Source: Skeletonema tropicum (Eukaryota; Bacillariophyta; Thalassiosirophyceae; Thalassiosirales; Thalassiosiraceae). From it: DNA of 64,000 bases. The stretch lies in NCBI GenBank assembly GCA_037178625.1, contig CM074131.1:1612001-1676000 (forward strand). Reading direction: 5' to 3'. Shown one piece after another: positions 11,771 through 21,600 of this stretch. Positions within the stretch are counted from its first letter, which is position 1. Each line of letters begins with the position of its first letter. The position numbers and the translations under genes are program-made. The notes beneath the pieces are model-generated. The model was not told where the DNA came from. It saw only the letters and a program-made list of their open reading frames with translations, and did no database searches.

Positions 11771-12683
11771 CGATTTGCTTTCACAGCAATATGATTTTTA
11801 TTAATTAGGGTAGGTGGTTCAATTGCACGTTCGACTTCGCCCAGTGGGGTATAATCGTCTCGTCATCCTGAGGTACTCGCTTGAGCAAGGCGTAGACTAC
11901 CTCGGCAACACTGTGTAATAACCAACAATCCATCAAGGCTAAGCGGCTGCGACAATCACAATCTGTACAGAATGCGTCGACAAACATGCTCTCAATAGCT
12001 CCAGCTACATGCACTATCATGCTGTAAAGATCAAAACTCTCCACACCTTCTCAGAGGTAGACAAGAGAGTGCGTATTTTTCCAATTGCGACCAGCGTCTT
12101 ATAAGGAATAAATACTTCTAAGTCTGCTAACTATATCCGCAAACTCTGTTGTTGTGAGGGTATCATCTCGCCTAACAGCAGATGACTCTCGATATGTGAG
12201 GGTTGGATGAGAGAACACTTCTCCCCCCACACGTAATTCTAATCGTAGTCCATCGCTCAACAGCTGATGTCCTTTGGATTTAGATGACCGTAGTCTTTTT
12301 ATTGGAATGAAATTCCTTATTGTGATGAGCTGTGCCACGGTGCATTCTCGCCATGGGCACTTCCTCTACATGAGGAGAATCGAAATTCTTTTCTCACCTC
12401 CGATGCACTTCTGTCAACGTCGAAACACACTTCTATCGCACGCCGTCACATCTCCATGGTAGCACGAAACGCCGAGCGTTCATCGCACATCCATGTGTTG
12501 ACGAAATGGATCTTCTAGAAGCCAATCGATTTTGTTGTACTAGCTCACGGTTCACAAACCCACCAATGTGGATATGCGCTGAATAATATTAATTTTTTTC
12601 TTCTCAAAGGTCGATCTTTCCCGACCGATGAAGGATTCTTTTGCTTTGCACCCAGTAAACTGGATGGAAATATTTATAAATAA

Positions 12684-12949
12684 TGTCACAAGCAAATAGG
12701 ACCGGTATTGATTGTGCAACTAGAGCCAGAAGAGACCACTAGGAACACGGATATCATGGTGACTAAGCTTAAGAGCTAAAGAAGTGGGCTATTACCAAAG
12801 GTGATGAAGGAGCACCAACGTGCGACGTCATCTTGTGTGAGAGGATCAATCACGGGTTCTCACCGTGGTTGCTACTTGACACGTGTGAACAGGAAGAATG
12901 ACTGTCATAACGGTATTGGGATACCAGAAGAGAGTCATATCCTGTGACA
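12684..12949 (-). repeat. LTR copy 2 (5' LTR if element is minus-oriented), intact
   Basis: An intact 266-bp LTR with ends TGTCACA/TGTGACA. It is followed by the right CACTC target duplication at 12950-12954. Confidence 0.9.
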
Positions 12950-12954
12950 CACTC

Positions 12955-13279
12955 AAATGCAGTGTGGCAGAATCCAAGAGTTTTGCATTGGGTTGCATAC
13001 ATACGTGGATGGCTTTTAGCTTTGCGCTTTACGGCGCTCGGCTGTGGGCAGTTTCTGGGACTGAAGTGAAAGTTGAGTCGCGCCCGCGAAAGCAAGCTAC
13101 TGGTACTTATGCACATGGGTACTGGCTTGATCATCAGATTGGTAAGACTTATCAATCAATTTGCCGATGCGATTAAGTCTACTTGTAGAGCTCTCCCAAA
13201 CCAACACCATTATCATTTATTACAGCTATACATTCGTCGCTTTTACATTCGACAGGAATACCTGACATGCCCTCTACAG
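12955..13279. other. Intergenic, nothing recognised
   Basis: About 325 bp between the LTR element and the end of the P450 gene. Only short unsupported frames are present. Confidence 0.5.
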
Positions 13280-14998
13280 CTACAGCCGCTTCTCAAAAGA
13301 TAATTCAGGCACAGTCGGTTGCACCGTCAAGCCGTTGAAATAAGAAATATCCCTCCAATTTTTGATCTTATTTCCATCAGGGGCAAGGGAAATCTTCCAA
13401 TCCAACACCAACTGAGACAGCATCGTTTTTACTTCATAATTAGCCACCCTCGAACCAGGACACTTTCTGGCACCCGCGGAAAAAGGCTCTTTGTATAATG
13501 GGTGATCAAGAACCTCAGCTGATGCACCCTTTCTGCCCTTCACTTTCTCTTCATCAAACCAACGCGTAGGATCAAATGTGTCTGGATCCTCGACGACATC
13601 CGGGTTCATTCCCAGCGAACGTGTGTCCAAGACAACTATCGACTGCTTGGGGAGAGTTACATCATGAATCACAATCTCATCTGTGACGTTTTCTTTCATC
13701 AGATTCACGACAACGGGGGGCGTAATTCTATGGTTTTCTCTCAACACTGCATTGAGATAAGCACTGTTTGTCTTCGAAGAAAAATAATCTGCTGTCAAAT
13801 TACCTTCTTCTGTGACATTCGAAGATACCTCCTCAAAGAGCGCCTCTTGGACGTGTGGATTCATGACGAGATGAACGATGCACCAATTCAGCATTGCGCT
13901 AGTCGTATCTAGTGCAGCAACTAATGCAACCATGATCAGCTCCCTAACATCTTCTTCCTCCAAGGCACCCTCTTCTCCTACTGAAGTAAGATACCGATCA
14001 ATTGCCAGGCTAGCGTATGAATTCTTCTCGAAATCATTCTGAAGCTCTCCATTGGCTTTCCGTTCTTTGAAGCTCTGAACCTTTTGAGAGGCAATCTTGC
14101 GTGCTACTGTAAAGTTGGATTCAAAAGTGGAATAGTTTTTCGACTTTAACCCCAACATATATTGAATTCTCTCCGTAGGATCTACCAACATGGGAAGAAT
14201 CAACTCCACAGCATTAATTGATGACGTGCAAAACTTCAAGTCTTGTTCTTGTTCTTCTTTTTTCCCACTTCCAGCCATTCCAGGAAACTCACCAAATACG
14301 ATGGAGGAAAACATGTCAAATGAGCATTGTGCAGTGTACCCTTGGATATTCTTGGCATGACACCTAGCTCCCTGACTTGCGGTTTGACATGCCTTGATCA
14401 TTCCTGGGACATATCCCTTTGCGGCGTCTGGCGAAAGTAAATCGGTCTGCATAAATCTACGAATACGCCGCCATGACTCTCCCTGCGTGAACAAGGCCCT
14501 TCCCGCGGAACAACCCGGTTGGTCTCCTCCGTCCTCGTAATATCTTACGAATGGCCACTCCGTCATGACAGCTCCAAAGGGGTGCTGACCTTCTTTTCGC
14601 AACACTTTCATATATTCATTGGGATCTGTCATGACATATGTCGTACCATAGATGCCTTTTCCCGTACCCGGAAATCCAATAGAATAAAAGTTTCCGAATT
14701 TGCTGTAATTACTATACCACCAATCATAGCTTTTGGATAGATCAAATTTGTCAACACCAGAATGTTGTGGAATGAAGCTGCCCAAAACTGGGATTTTTGG
14801 CACGTTATATAGTTTTACTTGACCTTTGTCGGTGTCTCCTCCAGCGCCCGTTATTGGACATTTGCTTACAGCGGCGGCTGCACTGCTGCTTTTGAATCTG
14901 GATCGAGCTGTAACATGAACTCTTTTGCTCGATTGGCAAGATACAGAAGAGAATAATCTGTTCATTGGAGCACCGCGAGAGATCATCATTGCTTCCAC
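13280..14998 (-). CDS. Cytochrome P450, mitochondrial-class
   Basis: A 572-residue single-exon monooxygenase. The N-terminus is rich in Arg, Ser and Ala without an ER anchor helix (for example RLFSSVSCQSSKRVHV), which suggests a mitochondrial or plastid transit peptide. P450 hallmarks in order: C-helix ESWRRIRRFMQ, I-helix ALVAALDTTSAMLNW with the Asp-Thr-Thr oxygen-binding group, K-helix ExxR as RENHR, the PERF-like FDPTRW, and the heme loop FSAGARKCPGSRVA with the ligand Cys. The closest class by layout is the mitochondrial clan (CYP11/24/27), but substrate cannot be inferred. The ORF is intact, unlike many neighbours, and starts right after ~900 bp of gene-free DNA that should contain its promoter. 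Confidence 0.93.
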   Translation of the reverse strand: MEAMMISRGAPMNRLFSSVSCQSSKRVHVTARSRFKSSSAAAAVSKCPITGAGGDTDKGQVKLYNVPKIPVLGSFIPQHSGVDKFDLSKSYDWWYSNYSKFGNFYSIGFPGTGKGIYGTTYVMTDPNEYMKVLRKEGQHPFGAVMTEWPFVRYYEDGGDQPGCSAGRALFTQGESWRRIRRFMQTDLLSPDAAKGYVPGMIKACQTASQGARCHAKNIQGYTAQCSFDMFSSIVFGEFPGMAGSGKKEEQEQDLKFCTSSINAVELILPMLVDPTERIQYMLGLKSKNYSTFESNFTVARKIASQKVQSFKERKANGELQNDFEKNSYASLAIDRYLTSVGEEGALEEEDVRELIMVALVAALDTTSAMLNWCIVHLVMNPHVQEALFEEVSSNVTEEGNLTADYFSSKTNSAYLNAVLRENHRITPPVVVNLMKENVTDEIVIHDVTLPKQSIVVLDTRSLGMNPDVVEDPDTFDPTRWFDEEKVKGRKGASAEVLDHPLYKEPFSAGARKCPGSRVANYEVKTMLSQLVLDWKISLAPDGNKIKNWRDISYFNGLTVQPTVPELSFEKRL

Positions 14999-15914
14999 TA
15001 GATTACACTAAAAGAAAACTTTTGCCAACTTGGAGACTCAGCAAGCTGAAGTCGAAGAGGATATCAAGGAGGCTATGATCGCTTTTATCAGTTGGATGGC
15101 AGTAATGATTTAATTAATTTCTGAACCTTCGAAATTGTTCTTCATGATTCGCGCGATTCTTGGAACTTACTGACGAAAAGATAAACAGTATGTAGACATT
15201 TGGATGAGGGTTAATTCCAAGAAGTACATTTTTAATACTTAGCAATTTACTTATTCTCCTACATACTTACAAATTGAGCTGTGGTTATGGCAGAGACAAT
15301 AGAGGACAACGATGACCTGCTATTAGTTACAGCATTGACTGCAAGCATCTATGGTCGAATTCGAGCAAATAAGCAACTTCAAAGTCACTGAAGCAGTCAG
15401 GAGCGAAGAACGCTGCAGTGCCAGACCAGCACCAGTAACTACAATGATGAGAAAATTGCAGGTAATACTTCTCAGCTAACGCACACGGAGTGCAATTACG
15501 AAACCATAGAGCTGAATATGTAATTGATACTCATATCTAGCTTGAGAAGCAGTTGTCTGGCTTCTCCATGGTACAGATTCTATCTTCTTTCCTATCATTG
15601 CAACTCTCCCGTCTTTGAAATGTGTTGCAATCTCTATTTTATCAACTGACACAATCTTCTTCTACCAGCGTTACACCACAATTCACTGCAGTTTATTCAG
15701 GTACCTTTGGCGAGCTGGTATGTTGAGCTTTTTTGTTGAGTTGAGCTTCTCATTGGTGCGCTTTTATTATTTATTCAAATTTGTATCGTATGTAAGGATC
15801 AAATTATCTCTTCAATTCAAGTGGCCCAATTATACGTTGTAGAGTGTAGGATATACTCTACTTCGATCTTCTTGTGTCTTCTTCCCTGCTGCTGCTGCCA
15901 ACAATTATTTAGTT
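14999..15914. other. Intergenic, 916 bp, nothing recognised
   Basis: AT-rich DNA upstream of the P450 gene and downstream of the small Dad1-like gene. I see only short unsupported frames and no repeats or RNA genes. Confidence 0.5.
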
Positions 15915-16241
15915 TTAGCGATTTCCATCTCCTGACGCAAAGGATTCCTTCCAAGCATTTGCAATGTCTTCTACTTCTTTGTGCTGAGAATCGGCGCCTC
16001 CAGAGCGGCTGTAAATATTTGCCATTGTTTGAAGAATCTGCGTGATGTCTGCTTTGGAGCTAGGTGGAAGTAGACGAATGTATGATAGCATAGATAAATG
16101 AGATATTATTTCGAGTTCGAAAGGAAGATGTGCTTGACAGACAGTCGCCATTCGCCATTTTGCTCACCGTCTGAGGATCTGTTGCCTCGCTGCCTTATAG
16201 TCCACTTGGACTTCACCTGAGTCGGTCGCGGCTGCTGTCAT
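15915..16241 (-). CDS. Small protein resembling DASH/Dam1 complex subunit Dad1 (candidate)
   Basis: Two exons, 16241-16168 and 16059-15915, are joined by a 108-bp intron with GTGAGC donor and CACCTAG acceptor. Splicing gives a 72-residue protein with no other plausible frame. The centre is a helical stretch (SKADITQILQTMANIYSRSG) followed by KEVEDIANAWKESF. This resembles the Dad1 pattern of a short helix, a G/E turn, then 'EF..VA.LW..F'. Dad1 is a subunit of the ring complex that couples kinetochores to microtubules; DASH genes are known outside fungi in a patchy way. The resemblance is short and judged by eye, so treat the function as a hypothesis. The gene model (intron, start, stop) is better supported than the name. 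In-frame Met codons further upstream (to 16361) are possible but look like leader sequence. Confidence 0.5.
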
Positions 16242-16486
16242 TTCAACTAGATCGACAGCACAACAGTGACAAGCACCAACCACAAGCATAATCCGATTTG
16301 AAGAGGAAGAGGGCAAAAATTGATGTCGGGCGGAAAATTCGATACTGATTCCTGCCTTCAATATGTACGCTCAATCGCAGTCTCTCTTTTTCTCTTTCCC
16401 TTCAGCGAAGCGCAGCTTGGTTGATGGTTGATGGTTGATAGATAGTATCGTTATTGTACTTACAGAGCCACCAAACAAAAAATACC

Positions 16487-18358
16487 ATGCAACAAATCTC
16501 AGCAGCCCTGTTCACTAGGCACTCTTGCAGTAGAGCAAGAGCAGCAGTAGCAGCAGCTCACCCCAATTATTCGCGGATTAGGCTCCTACATGAAGTAGGA
16601 TCTCAGCAACCCTCAAAACGATGGTACACATCAAGCATACCGCATCATCAGAGCAGCTACAGTGTTGAAGACCATGATTCATTACGGCCTGGACAACGCA
16701 TCACAATTAATCCAGGTGGCAACGAACCGAAGCGTAAAAAGAAGCGCAAGAACGATGGCGCTGTCACCAAGAAGCCATTCATAGATCGGATTCATTTGCG
16801 AGCACGAGGCGGGAAAGGGGGCAACGGTTGCATAGCATATCATTCACTCAGTTCCTACAAACGAAGACCTTGCGGTGGACACGGTGGGAAAGGTGGGAAT
16901 GTCTATCTCGTTACAGATCCTAAAATATCTACGTTAAAGATGGAGAAACATCATTATCAGGGGCAGGATGGAGGTAGAGGAGGTAAGAATTCAAAGCAGG
17001 GTAAAAATGGGAAAGATGCCTTTATTAAAATTCCATGTGGCGTAGTTGTCCGGAGAGTGTTAGATTATGAAGAGCTTTATGGTCATCTAGATGCTATGGA
17101 AGAAGAAGATGATGACAATACCCATGGTAGTATGGATGAAAATTCGCCATTTCATCAAGAATGGATAGAGATGAACAGTGATGATTATCTGGCAGAAGAT
17201 GTTGATTCTGATGTTGACATTGACGACGACAACGATGAAGGGGATGCTGACGACTTCGCAATATCTGATGATGATGATGAAGAAGAAGAAGAAGAAGAGG
17301 AGGAAGAAGAAGATTTTGACACTTACTACAACAGACTAAGCGAGTCTCAAAAACAAAAGATGATCAAAAGAAGGATTCGTGATATTCCATCCGATTATGA
17401 AGAGGTTGTAAATCAAGAAGTAAAAGCTCAAGATGGAATGTATTATTGGAGCTCTCCTGAAGTGGAGAATACCGTCGATGATAATTTGATGGGGTCAAGT
17501 GCATACGCTGACTACCAATCCATGCGGAAATCAGTCTTCCTTGCAGATCTCGATCAACCACATACAGCCTTCCTAGTTGCCGAGGGAGGGAAAGCTGGCG
17601 TAGGCAATCAAATCTATGCCAACAGGCCGCATTTCGCTGCAGCGACAATGAATGCAGCGAAGAAGTCGAAAGCAGGAGAGGGAGAAATAACGTATTTGGA
17701 ACTCGAGTTGAAACTGATTGCTGATGTTGGTCTTGTTGGTTTTCCAAATGCAGGAAAGTCTAGTTTGTTATCGGCAATGAGCCGTGCCAAACCAAAGGTT
17801 GCATCGTATCCATTCACAACGCTTGAGCCTCTACGAGGTACTGTTCATTACAATGATGGACATCAGATCGTCATGGCCGATGTGCCTGGTCTGATTGATG
17901 GAGCATCTGAGGGTAGAGGGAGAGGGATTGAATTCTTGAGACATATAGAGAGAACAAAAGCTTTGATTTACATGGTGGATGCTGGAGGAGTAGATGGCAG
18001 AGATCCTGTCGAAGATTTACGGATTCTTGGTAAGGAATTGAGAGAATACGGCAGCAGTGGTATCTTTGGTGATGATCACGAACATGATGATGTAGAAAGG
18101 TTTGATAACGATGGAGAAGACATGATACGAAGACGTAGAGAAATTATGAACCGCCCATCATTGATTTTGGCAAACAAGATGGACCTATTCTTGGAAGATG
18201 GAAGAAAAGAAGAATTGCTGTTCCAGCTTGGAGTGGTAGCAGAGGAAGTTGGCATCAATTGCTCACCAGGTGATATCTTGGGAGTGAGTGCTGGAGTTAC
18301 CGGTGAAGGCCTGCGAGTTCTATCAAGAAGACTTAGAGAGGTAGTGAATAAAGTGTAA
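16487..18358 (+). CDS. Obg-family GTPase, organellar (MTG2/GTPBP5-like) with acidic insertion
   Basis: Obg GTPases act in large-subunit assembly of bacterial-type ribosomes. Here the Arg/Ala/Ser-rich N-terminus suggests mitochondrial targeting (plastid possible). The Gly-rich Obg fold begins with DRIHLRARGGKGGNGCIAYH and continues with GGHGGKGGNVYLV and GQDGGRGGKNSKQGKNGKDA. It is then split by about 120 residues of acidic linker (long Asp/Glu runs, about 17090-17500) before resuming at HTAFLVAEGGKAGVGN. The G domain is complete: G1 GFPNAGKSS, G3 DVPGLIDG, G4 NKMD and a late G5-like SAG. The ATG at 16487 is used because nothing in frame upstream is an ATG. The length, 623 residues, exceeds bacterial Obg mainly through the linker. 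ORF intact. Confidence 0.93.
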   Translation: MQQISAALFTRHSCSRARAAVAAAHPNYSRIRLLHEVGSQQPSKRWYTSSIPHHQSSYSVEDHDSLRPGQRITINPGGNEPKRKKKRKNDGAVTKKPFIDRIHLRARGGKGGNGCIAYHSLSSYKRRPCGGHGGKGGNVYLVTDPKISTLKMEKHHYQGQDGGRGGKNSKQGKNGKDAFIKIPCGVVVRRVLDYEELYGHLDAMEEEDDDNTHGSMDENSPFHQEWIEMNSDDYLAEDVDSDVDIDDDNDEGDADDFAISDDDDEEEEEEEEEEEDFDTYYNRLSESQKQKMIKRRIRDIPSDYEEVVNQEVKAQDGMYYWSSPEVENTVDDNLMGSSAYADYQSMRKSVFLADLDQPHTAFLVAEGGKAGVGNQIYANRPHFAAATMNAAKKSKAGEGEITYLELELKLIADVGLVGFPNAGKSSLLSAMSRAKPKVASYPFTTLEPLRGTVHYNDGHQIVMADVPGLIDGASEGRGRGIEFLRHIERTKALIYMVDAGGVDGRDPVEDLRILGKELREYGSSGIFGDDHEHDDVERFDNDGEDMIRRRREIMNRPSLILANKMDLFLEDGRKEELLFQLGVVAEEVGINCSPGDILGVSAGVTGEGLRVLSRRLREVVNKV

Positions 18359-18614
18359 TATTGACTCCCAACACAATACAGAGGGCTTTGCAATATCTGT
18401 AACAAGTAACAAGCTGTATCACGAGCTTCAAGATTCTGCACTTCGTTTCAGGACCCAAAATCCAGTCTTGCGTCGCACCCGCGTGAAGATTCTTTTTTGC
18501 AAAAATGGTTGCAATCAGCTCATCAGCGCGCAGCATAACGCTTCCATACGGATTATGTTGTTCAGTACGGTGATGCAATAGCGTCGATAAACAGCTTAAC
18601 AACGAATACAAACG

Positions 18615-21600
18615 ATGCCCAAAACACCTGAAAGCGGAGGGATCCCCCTTCCATACTCCTGGCCGCCCTTCACCCGCGATATCTGGGATGAGCGTGCCGA
18701 ATCTCTCCTCGAATCATTGGGTAGGATGGGTCATGAATTAGAGGGATACGTCGTCGTTCCTCCCGTACATAGTGTGGGTGATTATGTTCCACCGAAGAAG
18801 CAGGAGAAGGAGGAGGCGGATTCATCCGCTGTGGTGGCGGACTCTGCGACCTCCTCGGCTGCTGCAGATGCCGATGCCGGTGGTAATGAAGACAGCAATA
18901 AGCCAAAGAAACCAGCGGTGAAACCGACCAAGGCGCTCATAACATATGAGCAGCGGCGTAAATTCATCACCAAATCGATGGATCTACACAGACATACCGT
19001 GGGAGGGGGGCGATCCGGCCGTCGGGGTCGAGCGGAGGTTGTGGCATTCTTGCGATATACGTTGGATAAGCTAGATGAGAAGCAGCAGGAGGCGATGGAG
19101 GAGGGGGATGAATTGGATACGGAGCAGATGGAGAGAGATGGGAAGGGAAGATTTGTAGGCAAGAAGGAGGACGATTCTTCGTCAAGCAGTGAAGAAGAGG
19201 AGGAGCAAGAGGAAGAAGAAGCTGACCAAGACGAGGAGGAAGAAGCAACTGTAGAGGAGGAGGAGGATGAAGACTATGAAGAACCTCCCAGAAAACGACG
19301 ATCGGGCCGACCATCAAAAAAGACAACCAAGCTTGAAACGTCGACGTCCTCCGCACCTCTCAAAAAGAATGAGCCTAATAAGAAAATGATGTCAGAAGAG
19401 GAATTCTTCGAACAACACAATGATCTATGTGAGGTCTGTAACACACCTGGAGAATTGCTCTGCTGCGCTACATGCAACCTAGTCTTTCACGTGGAATGTG
19501 CCAGACCCAAAATTGCATCCATGGACGAAGCCCCGGATGATTGGAAGTGTGCCTACTGTGTGGCGGCAGGAGTAATGGGTGGGAAGAAGGACGGGAAGGA
19601 TCGCCGTAAGGCGGCCCAAGCGGTCAGAGAGATGGAGAGAGCCAAGAGAGAGATGAAGGAGAAGAAGAGTGGGAGGCCGCTCAGTAAGAAAACGATTGAG
19701 AAAGAGGTGGAAGCTGCAGTTCAAGCAGCAATTAACAGTGTGGATGGGAAAGCTACACTTGCGGAAGCCGCTGCTGCTGGGTGCAGAAAGTGCAAAAAGG
19801 AGTTGGATACTGGTGAAAAGACAAGAAAGACGCATGATGATCATTGTCCGAGGAAATGGAGGAGCGTTGGAAAACCTCCTGGTACCGAGGTAATTGCGAT
19901 AGCTGTGCCGGTCAAAGAGGAGAGTAAGCCCAAGCCTGTGAGGGGAGCTTGGCGTGCACGGTCATTAACACCTCCAAAAAAGAAGAGGGGGCGTTCTCGC
20001 ACTCCAGAACCTGATACAACACAATCAACGTCAACACAGTCGATGGGGCGCCCGAGACGTCCTCGCTCACAACCACCTCCCCAAACCGAGAGTGCTGATG
20101 TAGCTGCTGTGACTGGGGCGAATCGTCCCCCACTTGAAGTAGGTGCAGCTGCCGGGTGTGTAAAATGCCAAAAAGAATTGGATACTGGTGAAAAGACTCG
20201 TAAAACGCATGACGATCACTGTCCCAGGAAGTTCAAAGGTGTTGGGCGAACAGCAAGGTGGCAACAAGGTCACAGACCAACACCAGCCGTATCGAGGCAG
20301 TTCTTGAAACAGGAACCTAAAGTTGAAGACAAGGAGGAAGAAGAAGTGAAGGTAAATGTGGCGAAGAAAGAGAAAGCACCAAGGGTTTGCCAGATGGAGG
20401 GATGTAACAAGCTGAAGCAATATAATTGCGAAGGTTATTGTATGAGGCATTATCGTCAAGTTGTATTAGAGGGCAACCAAGAGGAAGAAGAAGAGGAAGT
20501 TGAGGAGGAGGAAGAGAAAGAAGCAGATACGAATGAAAAGGAGGAAGAGGAGGAGGAGGCAGAGGAGGAGGAAGAAGAAGAAGTCATAGAGAGACCATCA
20601 AAAATCTGTCGATTGGATGGCTGCACCAAGCTGAAGCAATATAATTGCGATGGCTACTGTATGAGACATTATCGTCAATATGTTATAGAGGGTCAGCAAA
20701 AGGAAGAAGAGGAAATGGAGGAAGACATTGCCGACGAGGAAGTACAGGAAGAGGAAGTAATTGAGGAGGAAAGAGAGGCAAAAGAAGACACGAGTGAGAA
20801 AGTTGAGGTAAAAGAAGAGGTGGCCGAAGAGGTTGAGGAGAAAGAAGAAGTTGCTGAAGACGAGGAGAAGAGCAAAGAAGATGTGACTGAAGAAGAGAAT
20901 GCTGAAGAAGAGGAGAATGATAAGGTTGATGATGAAGGAGATGAGGTTGAAGGAGGAGAAGAGGAATTGATCGTGGATGAACTGAAGGACGAGAAAACGA
21001 GGATTTGTAGATATACTGACTGCAATAAGTACAAACAATACAATTGCGACGGATATTGCATGAGGCATTACCGCCAGGAAGTGTTGGAAGGTGGAAAAGC
21101 TGAAAAAGAGAAAGGTAAAAAGAAGAAGGTGGGACAGAAACTGGTGATGGTGAATTAGGCGAGAACGAAGCTGTACCAGATAAAGCGAAATCAATCTCGA
21201 CCTCACCCAAAGAGGAGGAGGAGGAGGATGAGGAGGACAAGGCAGAGAAACAAACTGATGTGGAAAAGAAGAAACATGCCCAACGAGCAATTCCTGCTCC
21301 ACCTACACTTGAAGAGGCAGCTGCAGCAGGGTGTAAGAAGTGCAGGTTGGAGTTCGAAACGGGTGAGAAGACTCGCAAGACACACAGCGATCATTGTCCT
21401 CGAAAGTGGAAAAGTGCAGGGAAACCTCCACCTGGTATTCCAGCTCCCACTGCTGGGAGGAAGAAGAAAGTTCAGTCACCGGTGCGCACTAGTCAATCTG
21501 CGGAGGATGATGAGTCGGCAGTGGCTGCATTGGTGGCTGTTGCCGCAGCAACTGCAAATACTCGTAGATCTGCCCGTTCTGCTGTCGCTCCGAAAGCTGA

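Larger units (their letters stand above)
7048..12949 (-). mobile_element. LTR retrotransposon without coding capacity (LARD-like), 5.9 kb
   Basis: Two direct repeats of 266 bp bound this element: 7048-7906, interrupted by a nested insertion, and 12684-12949. Each starts TGTCACA and ends TGTGACA, a perfect 7-bp inverted pair with TG...CA ends, and the pair is flanked by CACTC. By eye the LTRs differ at one position. Reading the minus strand, a polypurine tract CGGGGGAGAA (7916-7907) sits directly before an LTR, so the element is probably oriented on the minus strand. The ~4.8 kb interior has no ORF above about 156 codons and no gag, protease, integrase, RT or RNase H motif that I can recognise. 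I saw no convincing primer-binding site next to the inner edge of the 12684 LTR. Near-identical LTRs imply recent insertion, so the lack of coding is probably intrinsic (non-autonomous). Confidence 0.88.

Noticed and set aside
9774..12338. Several 79-121-codon frames inside the LTR element
   Set aside because: No family resemblance, mixed strands and no splice-linked order; treated as chance frames.
20598..21378. Two minus-strand frames above 230 codons
   Set aside because: They are Ser/Phe/Leu-rich mirrors of the GAA/GAG-rich acidic coding in the PHD protein.
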